DNA of 64,000 nucleotides. Origin: Amblyornis subalaris (Eukaryota > Chordata > Aves > Passeriformes > Ptilonorhynchidae). The position numbers and the translations under genes are program-made. The first letter of the stretch is position 1, and the number at the start of each line of letters is the position of its first letter. The stretch lies in contig JACAXG010000027.1 of NCBI GenBank assembly GCA_018881555.1, positions 8,215,412-8,279,411 of the forward strand, given 5' to 3'. Below are positions 25,316 through 34,900 of this stretch, in pieces. Under the pieces are notes generated by a model. The model was given only the letters and a program-made list of their open reading frames with translations, did not search any database and was not told the DNA's origin.

Positions 25316-28114
25316 GGAAGAAAGCCAGAGCACTCTACAAAGCCCTGAGATGGATAGCAGAGCCCGGGCTGGTGATATATGCTAAAGGGCACACCTCTCC
25401 CCAGCCTGGATGCACCCAGGATAAGACAACACATGTGAGATCACAAAGCTGTCATCTATCACGCAACATCATTTTGGCACAGTCTGTTTCAAAGGCATCT
25501 GTCAGTTCTGTTCCCACCCTTCACTTCTGAAAGAAATGACTACCTGATTAATTTTTCTAGCACAATGGTGGAAAACTGATTGCAGAAAGAAGCTGGGTTT
25601 TGCTGAGGCACAGATCAGATACAGGAGAATAAAGATGTCTGCTTAAACTACACTGCTGACTCCTCGGTTTGGAAGACAGCAGTCCAAGCAGAAACAAGCA
25701 TGTTCTGTATCCACCTCGAGTGAAATAGTTTAACTGCAGGAACAGCCAGAAAAAAAGTTTCTCCTCTCCACCTTTTATGGAGAGNTTCTCTCATTTACAA
25801 GGGGAAAAAAAGAAGCCTATTTTCATCTGAAGTTGTTACTACCAGCAACCACTTTTTATTAAAAGAGGACTTCTGTCAGCTTCTGAAAACGGGAAACATC
25901 TTTTTCAGCAACAAAACCCAATATATTTATCTCTAGAGCCAAGTAGGCTGGAATGCATTTTGTTTGGTGGAGGAGGCAGTCTTTTTTCTTTCAGGTTCTT
26001 GAAATTCATCTGCCATGAATAAGCAGATTTTTTNAAAAAATGAAATTTCCCTCTAAGAAAATTTCAAAAGAAACATTTCCACCAGCTCCACTCAGCTAGC
26101 AACAGCAAAAAAAAGGCTCAGAAATGGCTCAATTTCACAGCTGCTCCCCTGAATTTTTCTGAGAGCTGATAGAGCAAGGAGAAGACTTGCCAATTTCTGA
26201 TTTTCCCTTAAGAAAGAAATTAGCAGATTATCATGNAGCAATGGGGATGTATATGGGACAAAGGGCTGAGTGCAGACTCCACACTGGTCAAAAAGAAGAG
26301 AAATAATTTTCTCCATGGCAGGAGGCAGGGGCTACAAATTTGTCAGATAACGAGTAGCCAGAGGCTGATACAAAAGACTAATTCTCTTGGTAAAACCCTT
26401 GGAGAGTTTCCCAATATGAGTCCAAGGCTGGTAAGCTGCTGGAGGAAACGGGAAGAAAATGCAGCCATCTCATGAGGGCACTGCCTCTGGATTTCTTGAT
26501 TGTGTTTTTCCTATACGGCACTTTTCATAATTCCCTCTGGCTAGAAGCATTGAAATGAAACTTATTGATTGAAATTCTGATCCTATTGATTTTACACGAG
26601 ATTTGCGCGAATATGAAAGAGCAGGAACTGCTCTATAACCGTGCCCATCTCCATTTATTCCCTGCTGAACACATGCAGTAGGCTTGCTTGCCCATCTCAG
26701 TCCCCTGAGCTTCCAGAAATAAATTACCCAAAATTCAAACATACAGCACCTATTAGCTGACAAATGAGTGGTAAATATTACCGGTTCTTGAATACATTAC
26801 TTATGAGTTACCTTTTGCTTTCTTTTGTCTGCTTTTCTCTTATACCCCTCTTTACTTCGTTAACCACATCCTGTTTTTCCCTTTCGTTTCAGAGGTGAGA
26901 AGGGAAAATGGGAAGAACACATTCTGAAAGGAAGAAGGGATGGGAAACAGCACTGGGAGGAGAGGATGATTGCCTGGAAGGAAAGTGCCTGGGACTTCAT
27001 GCTTAAAATACTGTAAGTGCTATTAGAAATGGTATTTCTACCCCTAAAGAAAGGGTCCTAGATATGGGAAGTGGTGAACTCAGGACAGCAGGTAAGATGA
27101 TCACAGACAAGGCAGTGATCAGAGGTCCCAAGAAGAAAACCAACTCAGTGTGAGCACATGGTCATCCACACCCAACAGCACAAACAGCAGCCCCCTGCCT
27201 TCCCCAAGCCCCTGTGGGGCAGCCCTGGTGCAGCACAGACCAACATTTCCTTCCCACAGCACANGCATGTTCCTGTCAAGCCTCCTGTAGCCAGGTGCTT
27301 TTTGGCAGGGAGGTGGAGTGGCTTTTAGAGGCAAAATCAGCAGCCTCAGCATTCACATCTACTTCCTAACAACCAAACCGCTCTTTGCAGATTTCTTGTT
27401 TATTGAAATGGTGGGTGTCCTTTCCATAGGTCAGGTAGCAATCCTTGATTTTCTTCATTTTAGTTTGATGTATTTTACCTCACTGTGCTCAACACTTCCT
27501 TCTTTCCTCTCTAGATCTTCTCACAGCTAGATTGTCACATATCAATCAATGTTATGGATTAAAGCTGAGTATATTGTGACTTGTCTGGGCCTGTAGAAAA
27601 GCATTTTAAACATAGTCCTATTTATTTCATTTACCCCGTTGACATTTGTTTTCTTCTCTATATCCAACCTTGTGAAATGGCAAAACCTGCCAGGAAAACT
27701 GCTGGATTTTAACTCACTAGAATTAATAAATCACTGTTAGATGTCGTGAATGGTTATGAGAAGAAGGCAGGTCATCTGGTGAGGCCTCTGACTGCACTGC
27801 AACACAAAAACNGAAACCATCTGTTAATTACACTGATGGAAAACATAATCCAGCATGGTGGTGAAACGTGATGCTTTCCATCGAGCATGTAAACGATTCA
27901 CATTGCAAGTGTTGATCAAAGTGATTGAACTCCCAAAGGGCTCCTCACGGGTCAGGTCACAAGCACAGCACTGCGGGGCGGGGAGAAGCGCAGGGTGTGG
28001 GTGCAGGAGCTGTGGGGGACCCTCAGGGCATGTGGGGAACCCAGTGCCCACATACACACACTGCTGCCCCTGTGCCNAAGCACTGGGGTGCTCAGCCCTG
28101 CATGCTGGGCCAAA
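25316..28114. other. Intergenic, proximal upstream of GNAO1
   Basis: AT-rich unique DNA up to about 27,900. Near 27,973 a small GC-rich patch contains a GC box (gggcgggg) and, just before it, GGTCA-type half-sites (gggtcaggtcac). This could be distal promoter sequence, but no exon was recognised in it. An N-containing stretch at 28,020-28,080 is unremarkable. Confidence 0.4.
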
Positions 28115-28540
28115 CCACAGAATCAGGGAATGTCCTGAGTTGGAAGGGACCCACAAGGATCGAGTCCAACTCCTGGCCCCGTGCAGGACATACCCAAGAG
28201 TCACACCATGTGCCTGAAAGCCTCGTTGAAATGCTCTTTCAACTCTGCCAAGCTTGTTGCTGTGACCACTTCCCTGGGGAGCCTGTTCCAGTGCTCAAAC
28301 ACCTTCTGGGTGAAGAACCTTTTCCTAATATCCAACCTAACCCACCCCGTCAGAGCTTCAGCCGCTCCCTCGGGTCCTGTCACAGAGAGCAGAGATCGGT
28401 GCTGTGCCTCTGCTGTCCCTCCTGAGGAAGCTGCAGCCCACGACGAGCTCTGCCCTCAGTCTTCTCCAGGCTGAACAAGCCAAGTGCCCTCAGCCGCTCC
28501 TCGTATGGCTTCCCCTCTAGACCCTCCATCAAGGCAGACC
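28115..28540 (-). repeat. CR1 LINE fragment abutting the GNAO1 CpG island
   Basis: On the plus strand it starts with ccacagaatcagggaatg and gagttggaagggaccc and continues through the antisense CR1 text to cttctccaggctgaacaagc and agccgctcctcgtatggc. The element is therefore on the minus strand, with its 3' end at the left. The minus-strand frame at 28,201-28,383 still encodes the ORF2 tail (RLDIRKRFFTQKVFEHWNRL, then PREVV). It is the longest and best-preserved CR1 in the window. Its truncated 5' end lies within a few bases of the CpG-island edge, about 735 bases upstream of the GNAO1 start codon. It should not be annotated as a host gene. Confidence 0.95.
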
Positions 28541-28712
28541 CCAGGTCTGAGTCACCGCGAAGGGGGAGGCAGCGGCCCGAGCCACGGCCTCTCCCGTCCG
28601 GGGGAAGGCGCCGGAGCCCGGGGCGAGGGGACGGGACCGGGTCCGCGATCTCCATCCGTGCGGGGCGGTGGGCAGAGCGGGCNGGCCGGGCAGCGCGGGC
28701 GGGCCGGGAGCC

Positions 28713-28759
28713 GGGCGGGGCCGCCTCGAGCATGCGCGAGCCGCGAGCCGCGAGCGTCA
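28713..28759 (+). promoter_or_regulatory. GNAO1: Cluster of GC box, NRF1-like core and CRE half-site
   Basis: In 47 bases the sequence shows an Sp1/KLF GC box (gggcggggcc, 28,713-28,722), an NRF1-like core (gcatgcgc, 28,730-28,737) followed by three near-copies of gccgcga, and a CRE half-site (cgtca, 28,755-28,759). The grouping fits a core promoter about 520-560 bases upstream of the start codon. Motif matches are seen; occupancy is inferred. Confidence 0.45.
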
Positions 28760-29030
28760 CGGGCGCGGGCGAGGCCGGCGGGAGCGCGCAGCCCGGCGCG
28801 CCCCCACGCTCCCTCCTCCCTCCCGCCCGCCCGCCGCCGCTCCCGCGCCTCCATTCGGCTCCGCCGCCGCCCGCCGAGGAGGGGACAGCGACAGCCGGGA
28901 GCACGGGAGAGGGACGGACCCTCCCTCGCCGCCAACCCGCTTCCTCCTCCTTCTCCTCCTCCTCCTCCCCCGCCTCCGCCTCCGCCTCCCGGCCGGGAAC
29001 AGCTCGCCGTGCCCGCAGCAGCCCCGCTGG

Positions 29031-29039
29031 ATGCACTGA
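29031..29039 (+). other. GNAO1: Minimal upstream ORF in GNAO1 leader
   Basis: ATG CAC TGA forms a two-codon upstream ORF 237 bases before the main start codon. Its context is weak (T at -3, C at +4), so most ribosomes would scan past it. It matters only if transcription starts upstream of it. A longer upstream frame also exists from the ATG at 28,732 to 29,133 if initiation is far upstream. Both end before the main start. Confidence 0.35.
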
Positions 29040-29187
29040 GCGCTCCGGCGCGGGGAGAGAGGGGCAGGAGGGAGCCGGGAGCCTCGCCGCGGAGGCGCTG
29101 CGCTGCCCGGAGCCTCACGACCATTTGCTTTGATTCTTTTATTGCCCCCCGGCCGCCTCCTCCTCTCTGTCCGCGGGAGCCAGCCGA

Positions 29188-29210
29188 GGCGGCGGCGGCG
29201 GCGGCGGGGG
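29188..29210 (+). repeat. GNAO1: (GGC)6 trinucleotide run in the 5' leader
   Basis: Six perfect GGC units (29,188-29,205) followed by ggggg lie about 70-90 bases before the start codon. Runs of this kind in 5' leaders form stable RNA structure and can vary in length between individuals. Here the run is short. Confidence 0.85.
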
Positions 29211-29228
29211 CTGCATCCCCCCTCCCCC

Positions 29229-29258
29229 TTTTTTTTTNNTTTTTTTTTCTTTTTTTTT
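29229..29258 (+). repeat. GNAO1: Poly-T tract directly before the GNAO1 start
   Basis: A near-pure T run of about 30 bases, interrupted by one C and two Ns, lies 17 bases upstream of the start codon. The Ns show that its length was not resolved in the assembly. In the mRNA it would be a U tract immediately before the Kozak site, an unusual change from the GC-rich leader around it. Confidence 0.85.
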
Positions 29259-29260
29259 AA

Positions 29261-29584
<324 letters not shown>

Positions 29585-29660
29585 TGAGCGAGGGCCGCGG
29601 GCGCCATGTTTACCTGAGGGGACCGCGCAGGCACAGCGCGGCGGGGCCGCCGCCGCTCCC

Positions 29661-29689
29661 GGCGCTGTCCAGGGCCCGCTGGTGCTGAA
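29661..29689 (-). promoter_or_regulatory. GNAO1: Expanded-gap RE1/NRSE (REST/NRSF site)
   Basis: On the minus strand TTCAGCACC (29,689-29,681) matches the left half of the RE1 consensus at 9 of 9 positions and GGACAGCGCC (29,670-29,661) matches the right half at 10 of 10. The spacer is 10 bases instead of the canonical 2, an extra 8, which falls at the upper end of the expanded spacing class known from REST ChIP-seq work. It lies 146 bases after exon 2 in the promoter CpG island. REST binding here would recruit CoREST and HDACs and silence this neuronal gene in non-neuronal cells. The sequence match is direct; binding is inferred. Confidence 0.75.
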
Positions 29690-30234
29690 GCGGCGCCCCG
29701 CGGCCTCGCCCCCGGCGGCGGTGGGGGGAGGCCGGCAGCCCACCTTCCCCCTCCGCGCAGATGTCCCCGTGTAGCGAACCGCTGTCAGTTAAGCTTAATG
29801 GTCGGGCTGTTATCTGCGGGCTCTGCGGATTTAAACCAAGGATCTCTATCACTGAAAGCACCTTTTATTGAGCTTTTACCTTTTCCTTTTATTTAATGAA
29901 CGACGAGCTTGGCCGCTCATCTCATTCAAACCTCTCCTGCTCTCTCCCGATGGTACCCGGCGCTGCTCCTCGCTGAGGCTTCCCACACCCTCTCCCTGTG
30001 TTTAATTAGATGTAACCGTGCAATAAACAGCAGTGAAAAGCCCCACCGCACGGTCTCTTCCAAGCATCACCGTGGCTCGTGTAATTGCACCCTGTAGGAA
30101 AGCAGGTGCAGGGAAGGCTAATAGCGGTGGAGGTACACCCGTGGCGCGACTATTCTCCCCCCGCCCTTTTTTTTTTTTTAATTGAAATACAATGAAATAC
30201 CCCGTCCTCCCACCGATACAAATATGACGGGCTG

Positions 30235-30690
30235 GTTGGAGGCGGGCGCCATCACGGAACGAGCCTGGGCGCTGGTTCAGGGTCTGGATTTCAGCTGGGA
30301 GCGGTTGCCGCTTTGCGATGCTGGTGGTTGCAGAGGGATCCGTGGCTGGGAGGGGCCCCCCCGGGACCGGGGTTGCTTAGCGAGGGGAAGAGGCTCAGAG
30401 CTGGGTGTGGACGGGACGCGGGGAGGGGGGTGCGGGTCCCGGGGCGGGGGTCCGGGTCCGTGCGGGGCGACGGGCGGGTCCCGGCGCGGCATTCAGGCGG
30501 TTCGCGCTGGACAGCGCCCGGCGGGGGCTCGAACCGGCGGTGGCGGGGTCCCTCCGGCACCGCGCGGCTCCTCCCGGCGGCGGCCGCGCCACGCTCGGGG
30601 CCTCCGGCGGGGCCGGGAAGAAGCCGAAGGGGCTCGGGAGTAGCCGAAGGGGCCCGCGCCCGTCGCAAGCTGTTGCCCTGAGCTCCCGTA
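30235..30690 (+). promoter_or_regulatory. GNAO1: Second, intronic CpG island
   Basis: After a 450-base stretch of lower CpG density, a second block of dense CpGs begins near ggaggcgggcgcc and ends before the TG-rich repeat. It contains G-quadruplex-prone runs (gggaggggggtgcggg, then ggggcggggg at 30,421-30,450) and a perfect REST right half-site. It may be a downstream promoter or enhancer or an extended shore of the main island. No exon was recognised in it. Confidence 0.6.
30492..30518 (+). promoter_or_regulatory. GNAO1: REST right half-site with weak left half
   Basis: GGACAGCGCC (30,509-30,518) is a perfect RE1 right half. Upstream, TTCAG at 30,492 matches the first five bases of the left half, and the start-to-start distance of 17 bases would again be an expanded spacing. 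The remaining left-half bases do not match (gcgg for CACC), so this is at best a weak or half-site element supporting the stronger one at 29,661. Confidence 0.4.
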
Positions 30691-30700
30691 GCCGCCCCGG

Positions 30701-30792
30701 GTGTGCGTGTGTGTATGAATGTGTATGTGAGTATGTATGAATGTGAATGTGCATGTGAGTGTGCGTGTGCATGTGAGTGTGCGTGTGCGTGC
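30701..30792 (+). repeat. TG-rich microsatellite
   Basis: About 90 bases of alternating TG/TA and GC dinucleotides (gtgtgcgtgtgtgtatgaat and similar units, atgtgagtgtgcgtgtgc) mark the downstream edge of the second CpG island. It is an imperfect, interrupted (TG)n tract likely to be polymorphic and able to adopt Z-DNA. Confidence 0.85.
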
Positions 30793-31467
30793 ACCACGGG
30801 GGCAGATCTGGGCCTTCAGCCCAGCTCCCCTCCAGGCAGGGTGGCTTAGCGGGTGACCCGGATATTTCTGTATCAACTCTGTGGCCGCTGCGTCCACCCC
30901 TCGGGGGTTCAATGAAACCATCATCCCTGCCTGAGGCAGTGCTTTTCCCAAGGCGCTGCGGGGCTGGGAGGTCTCGCTGCGAGGAGACTCGCCCCCAGTG
31001 CACAGCGGTGTCCCCGGCTTTCCNTATCGACATTTGTGTACCCTGCTTCTATAGAGGCTTTCACTGTTTGAAAGGGGGCTTTCCCCCCCTTTCACCCCCA
31101 CAGTTTGATTTGGGGCTGGGGTGGGGTGGGTTTGGTTTGCTCTTGTTTGTGTGCAAAAGGTGGATCAGGAGACATGTCACTGCAGATGAACACCAATAAA
31201 TTATTTAATCTCTAGGAATTGCTTCTGCAGAAGCATGCTGGAATGGCGGGCAATGGGTTTTGGTTGAAGGGAGAGGCTGTAGGTACCACAACAGCAGTGT
31301 GCACACGCAGAGCCCATAGGCAGGAGGGCAGGCAGTGACCGACCACACTGGCTACACAATTAGCATAGAATCACTCTTGTTTTTTGAAGCAAATCACATC
31401 AAGATAATAACCTGTTTGCTGGACTAGATTGGTATAGTGAGGTCTGGAATATACCCTGTTTTGTGCA

Positions 31468-31492
31468 TGTATATACATATATATATGTATAT
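31468..31492. repeat. AT dinucleotide palindrome
   Basis: A short run of alternating AT with GT/AC steps (atgtatatacatatat, then atatgtatat) forms an inverted repeat. No function is evident. Confidence 0.7.
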
Positions 31493-31724
31493 CATTAAAA
31501 AGACTCAAAGCAAGGTATGCTAAGCTTGCAGCCAAGGAGACTGCTATGGTGGAAGGGCTTATAGTGCTGGAAACTGGGAGGCATCCGTGAGTGTGGAAAC
31601 TCCAGTGAAGTGTGCGGAGGCTGGGGTGGGGACAGTGGTGTTGCTATGAGCACGGCAGCAGCATCTGGAGAGAGCCGCGCAGCCGCGGGCACCAGGGAGA
31701 GCGATGTGCAGGGAACAACGCGAG

Positions 31725-31985
31725 GAAATTAACATTTCTGAAAATTAATTTAAATATAATGTAGGCATTAGCATTTCACCTGGTCAAGCTCCATTAGACA
31801 GGCTTGCTGAGAACCTAATGAATTCTTAATAAAGATTAAATCGCATGTTCATTAGATTTTGATGAAAGAGACTGCTATCTTATTTTTTTAATACTGTGTT
31901 ATTGGTGTGCTTCTAGATAATAAATCTCATCCTCATGAATGGCTAAAGCAGCTTCACACTTGGCTATCGCCTTGAAAACAAGCAC
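31725..31985. promoter_or_regulatory. Candidate conserved AT-rich intronic enhancer
   Basis: The block is complex, non-repetitive AT-rich DNA with many TAAT-type homeodomain cores (gaaattaac, aaaattaattt, cattagc, ccattagac, ctaatgaattc, cattagatt) in 150 bases, together with a CACCTG E-box near 31,778. Such density in otherwise ordinary intron is typical of deeply conserved developmental enhancers. No alignment was possible. Confidence 0.32.
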
Positions 31986-34900
31986 AGGAATCTATAGATA
32001 GATTGGAGAATGCTAAGACAAAGGAACAGAGAGCAGACATTGTTACATAGGACTAGAAGAGGTTACACACTGCCCAGTTAATCTCTGAAATACTAGACAG
32101 CAGGAGAAGAAGTGGCAAGTAGAAATTACAGTATTTTGAGAGTGTAGCCAGGATGGGGATAAGTATTTGTAAAATTAATTCAGGATGTTTTAGTGAAATA
32201 TTTGGAGATACCTTTTAGCTGGTGGGGGGGGGTTATCCAGCAAAAAAAAAGAGGTACTGGTGAATGGCAGAGAGGTGGAACTGAAGTCTGGAAGGTACAT
32301 CTGAGACCATGACAGTACAGGCTAGGAATGGCACTTTTCTTAGCACCTAGGGTTGTTTTGACACCCTTAACCCTTGCACTTTGATTATCCCCACTTTGGC
32401 TGATTAATTTTACTCTGTTTTTTCACATCCAGTACTGCAGTCCAGATACTTTCACATATGGCACAAAATGAACGGTCAGGGCCAAGCTAGTCAGAGGAAC
32501 AGTCCTGAAAGACATGGTTGTGCAATGCAAGCCAATGAGACTCCAGAGTGTGCCACAGCATTCAGAATCAGGCTGTGACCAGATTCTGTTTTCACTCAGT
32601 TTAAACTAAAAACCATCTGTAACCAAGCAAATCTGAGGCTTTCCTTTAAAATTCAAGCTAGAAAGTGAGAGTTACTGGACAAGAGAAATTCATCTTCCAC
32701 TCACACCACCTTATCTCAGCAAATTCACAATGATGTAAGAGTAAAATGGATGTTAACAATTTTTAGATCTTATATATTCAAATAAATGTTGAGCACATGC
32801 AGAATTTGTAACATATAATCTTCTTTTCTGGAATACTTGGATTGTAGCATGGAATCGAGACTGGTGTTATTCTAGGACATTTTTGTGGGGACATAAAACT
32901 CTAGTGAATGTGCTTGTTCATCAAAAGCCCCAGCCTAGCAGGACACCGAGCNTATCTCCGTCTCCTCCTGCTTAGCAGGACACTTAAATACGTGCAACGG
33001 TCCAGTGGTGAGCAGGGCTGGACTGCTCGGGTGGGGACACCATCCACTGCCGTCAGCACGAGGCTTCCAGGGAACTCAGTGTTTAATCGTGCTTACGCAG
33101 AGAGGCTGAGTTTGGCATGGCTTCAAAAACAAGGTCCTGCCACCTACTCAGCAGCCACCGTTCTGCATGGTGAACCAGGGCCACATTTCACCTTCCCAAA
33201 TGAGGGGTTAGTGATAGGTGTGGCATTCCGGAGGAGACATGGCTTCACCTGCCCACAGGAAAAATCTTGGGGCTTGGGAGTTTGGTTTTGGATTTTGCCT
33301 CTGCAGAAGCAGCAGCTTCTGTCCCCTTCTGAGCTGGGAGCAGAGAGCTGGGTCCGGCTCCCTCTCACAAGATGCCAGAGCTTCCAGCCCCGCATGTCCT
33401 CCAAAGCAGCTGTGTCTCACTTCCCCAGCAATGCTGGCAGTAACTCAGTTGATAGGCTTCTTTGCTGTGCCTGTTTTTGCAAAATGTTTTTGTGTTATGT
33501 ATGAGAAGGATGGAAATGTACAATCAGGAGAAAAATACACTAGTGTACAGTGCTTANCTTGAAATATCTACTATCTTCTCCCCAACAGCCATCAGTCCCA
33601 ACAGCCGTCTGATACATTGTTCTGACCTTTTTCAAAAAGCCCCTCAAAACAGCCCCAGGTTCTACTTGCGCTCTGTGTAACCAAATTACTTATAATCTAA
33701 TGAACTTCTTCAGTGAGAAGCAATGCCCGCCCACTGGTTTTACAGCAATTTGATGCCAAATGCCATTGAAATGAAATGATGTGTTGTGAACACCCACTTG
33801 AGTGCTCTTTGCTGCATGTCTGTGTCTCAAATCCANAGTGATTTCACACTTGCAGCCCATTCCCCCAGGAATACTTCACCCCACAGGGGCTTACAGCATG
33901 GAGTTGCTTCGCCTCTGCGGCATCTTCTTGGGGACAGGAGTGAAAACTGTGTCTTCTTCTGTCCCACTCCTCAGTGCAGCTCTCCTGCCCTGTGGCACTG
34001 GGTGCAGACCCTCACTTGGCTCTGCTTGCATCTGGGAACTGTTTGATCGTGGTGTGAGCTGGCAACCCAGAGGCACAAACCTCACTAGAGCACCAGGTCA
34101 GGCCAAGCCATCCTCGTCCTTACTTGTCTCCTGCTCTGTTTTCCAGAATTTCTGTGACTTAAGGCCCAAAGTAGGGCAGCGACAGGCTGCACCTGGGTAG
34201 TATTTGAACTGGGTTTCAATAAGCAGGAGAAAGAGCTGTAGCCTTCTCGATGAAGTTGTGTCATTCTCCCAAGACCTGTCCTGGTGCTTTTNGCCCTGGG
34301 TAGATTCGGCACTGTACATGTGGCACACTCGGACCCCAGCAGAGAGGCAGCTCCCACACGGCTGTTTTGGCAGTGAAACGAGTAGCAAACTGCCTACTGG
34401 GGCAGTTCTGGAGTGTCAGGGTGGCAGCTGGGCAGTGCATTACCTGCCCTGAGGAAGGCAGGGTCTCCCGCCGGGGCATCAGAAATTATCCCAGTGGAGG
34501 CTGCTGTAGCAGGGGGCTCTCCCCTCACTGCAACTTTTTGTCCCACCTCCTTCACAGATGCTTTCTTGCATCCCTGGATGCTGTGGGTGCCACGTTCCAC
34601 ACCCTGCAGTGACACAGTGCAGGGAGATTACCTCTGAACCAGACAGGAATAAGAGCTGGGAAAAGGGGAAAGTGAGGGTGTTCATTTTGGCTTGTAGTTG
34701 CAAAGGGCAATCATGTTTTCAGCATTTTTTTCCTTCCTCTTGGATTATTAATTGTGCTTATAAGCCAAAACATTAACAACCACAGTTCCTTCTTTTATAT
34801 TTAAGGTTCGTGTTATTAGACTGTGAGAGATTTCAGAGAAAAGCAGTAACAATATTAGGAGGCAAGATGGAATACATTTTGGGTTTGCGTTTTTTCTTTT

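Noticed and set aside
28201..28383. Minus-strand 60-codon frame with clean protein-like text
   Set aside because: It is the tail of the CR1 ORF2 in the transposon at 28,115-28,540, not a host gene.
28380..29260. Long open frames on both strands through the CpG island (up to 258 codons)
   Set aside because: GC-rich DNA is poor in stop codons. The frames give low-complexity proline, arginine, alanine and glycine text, overlap each other, and the plus-strand ones end before the GNAO1 start.
30291..31101. Open frames of 168-212 codons on the minus strand over the TG microsatellite
   Set aside because: The repeated His/Thr/Tyr text comes from translating the TG/CA repeat, and the rest from GC-rich island sequence.
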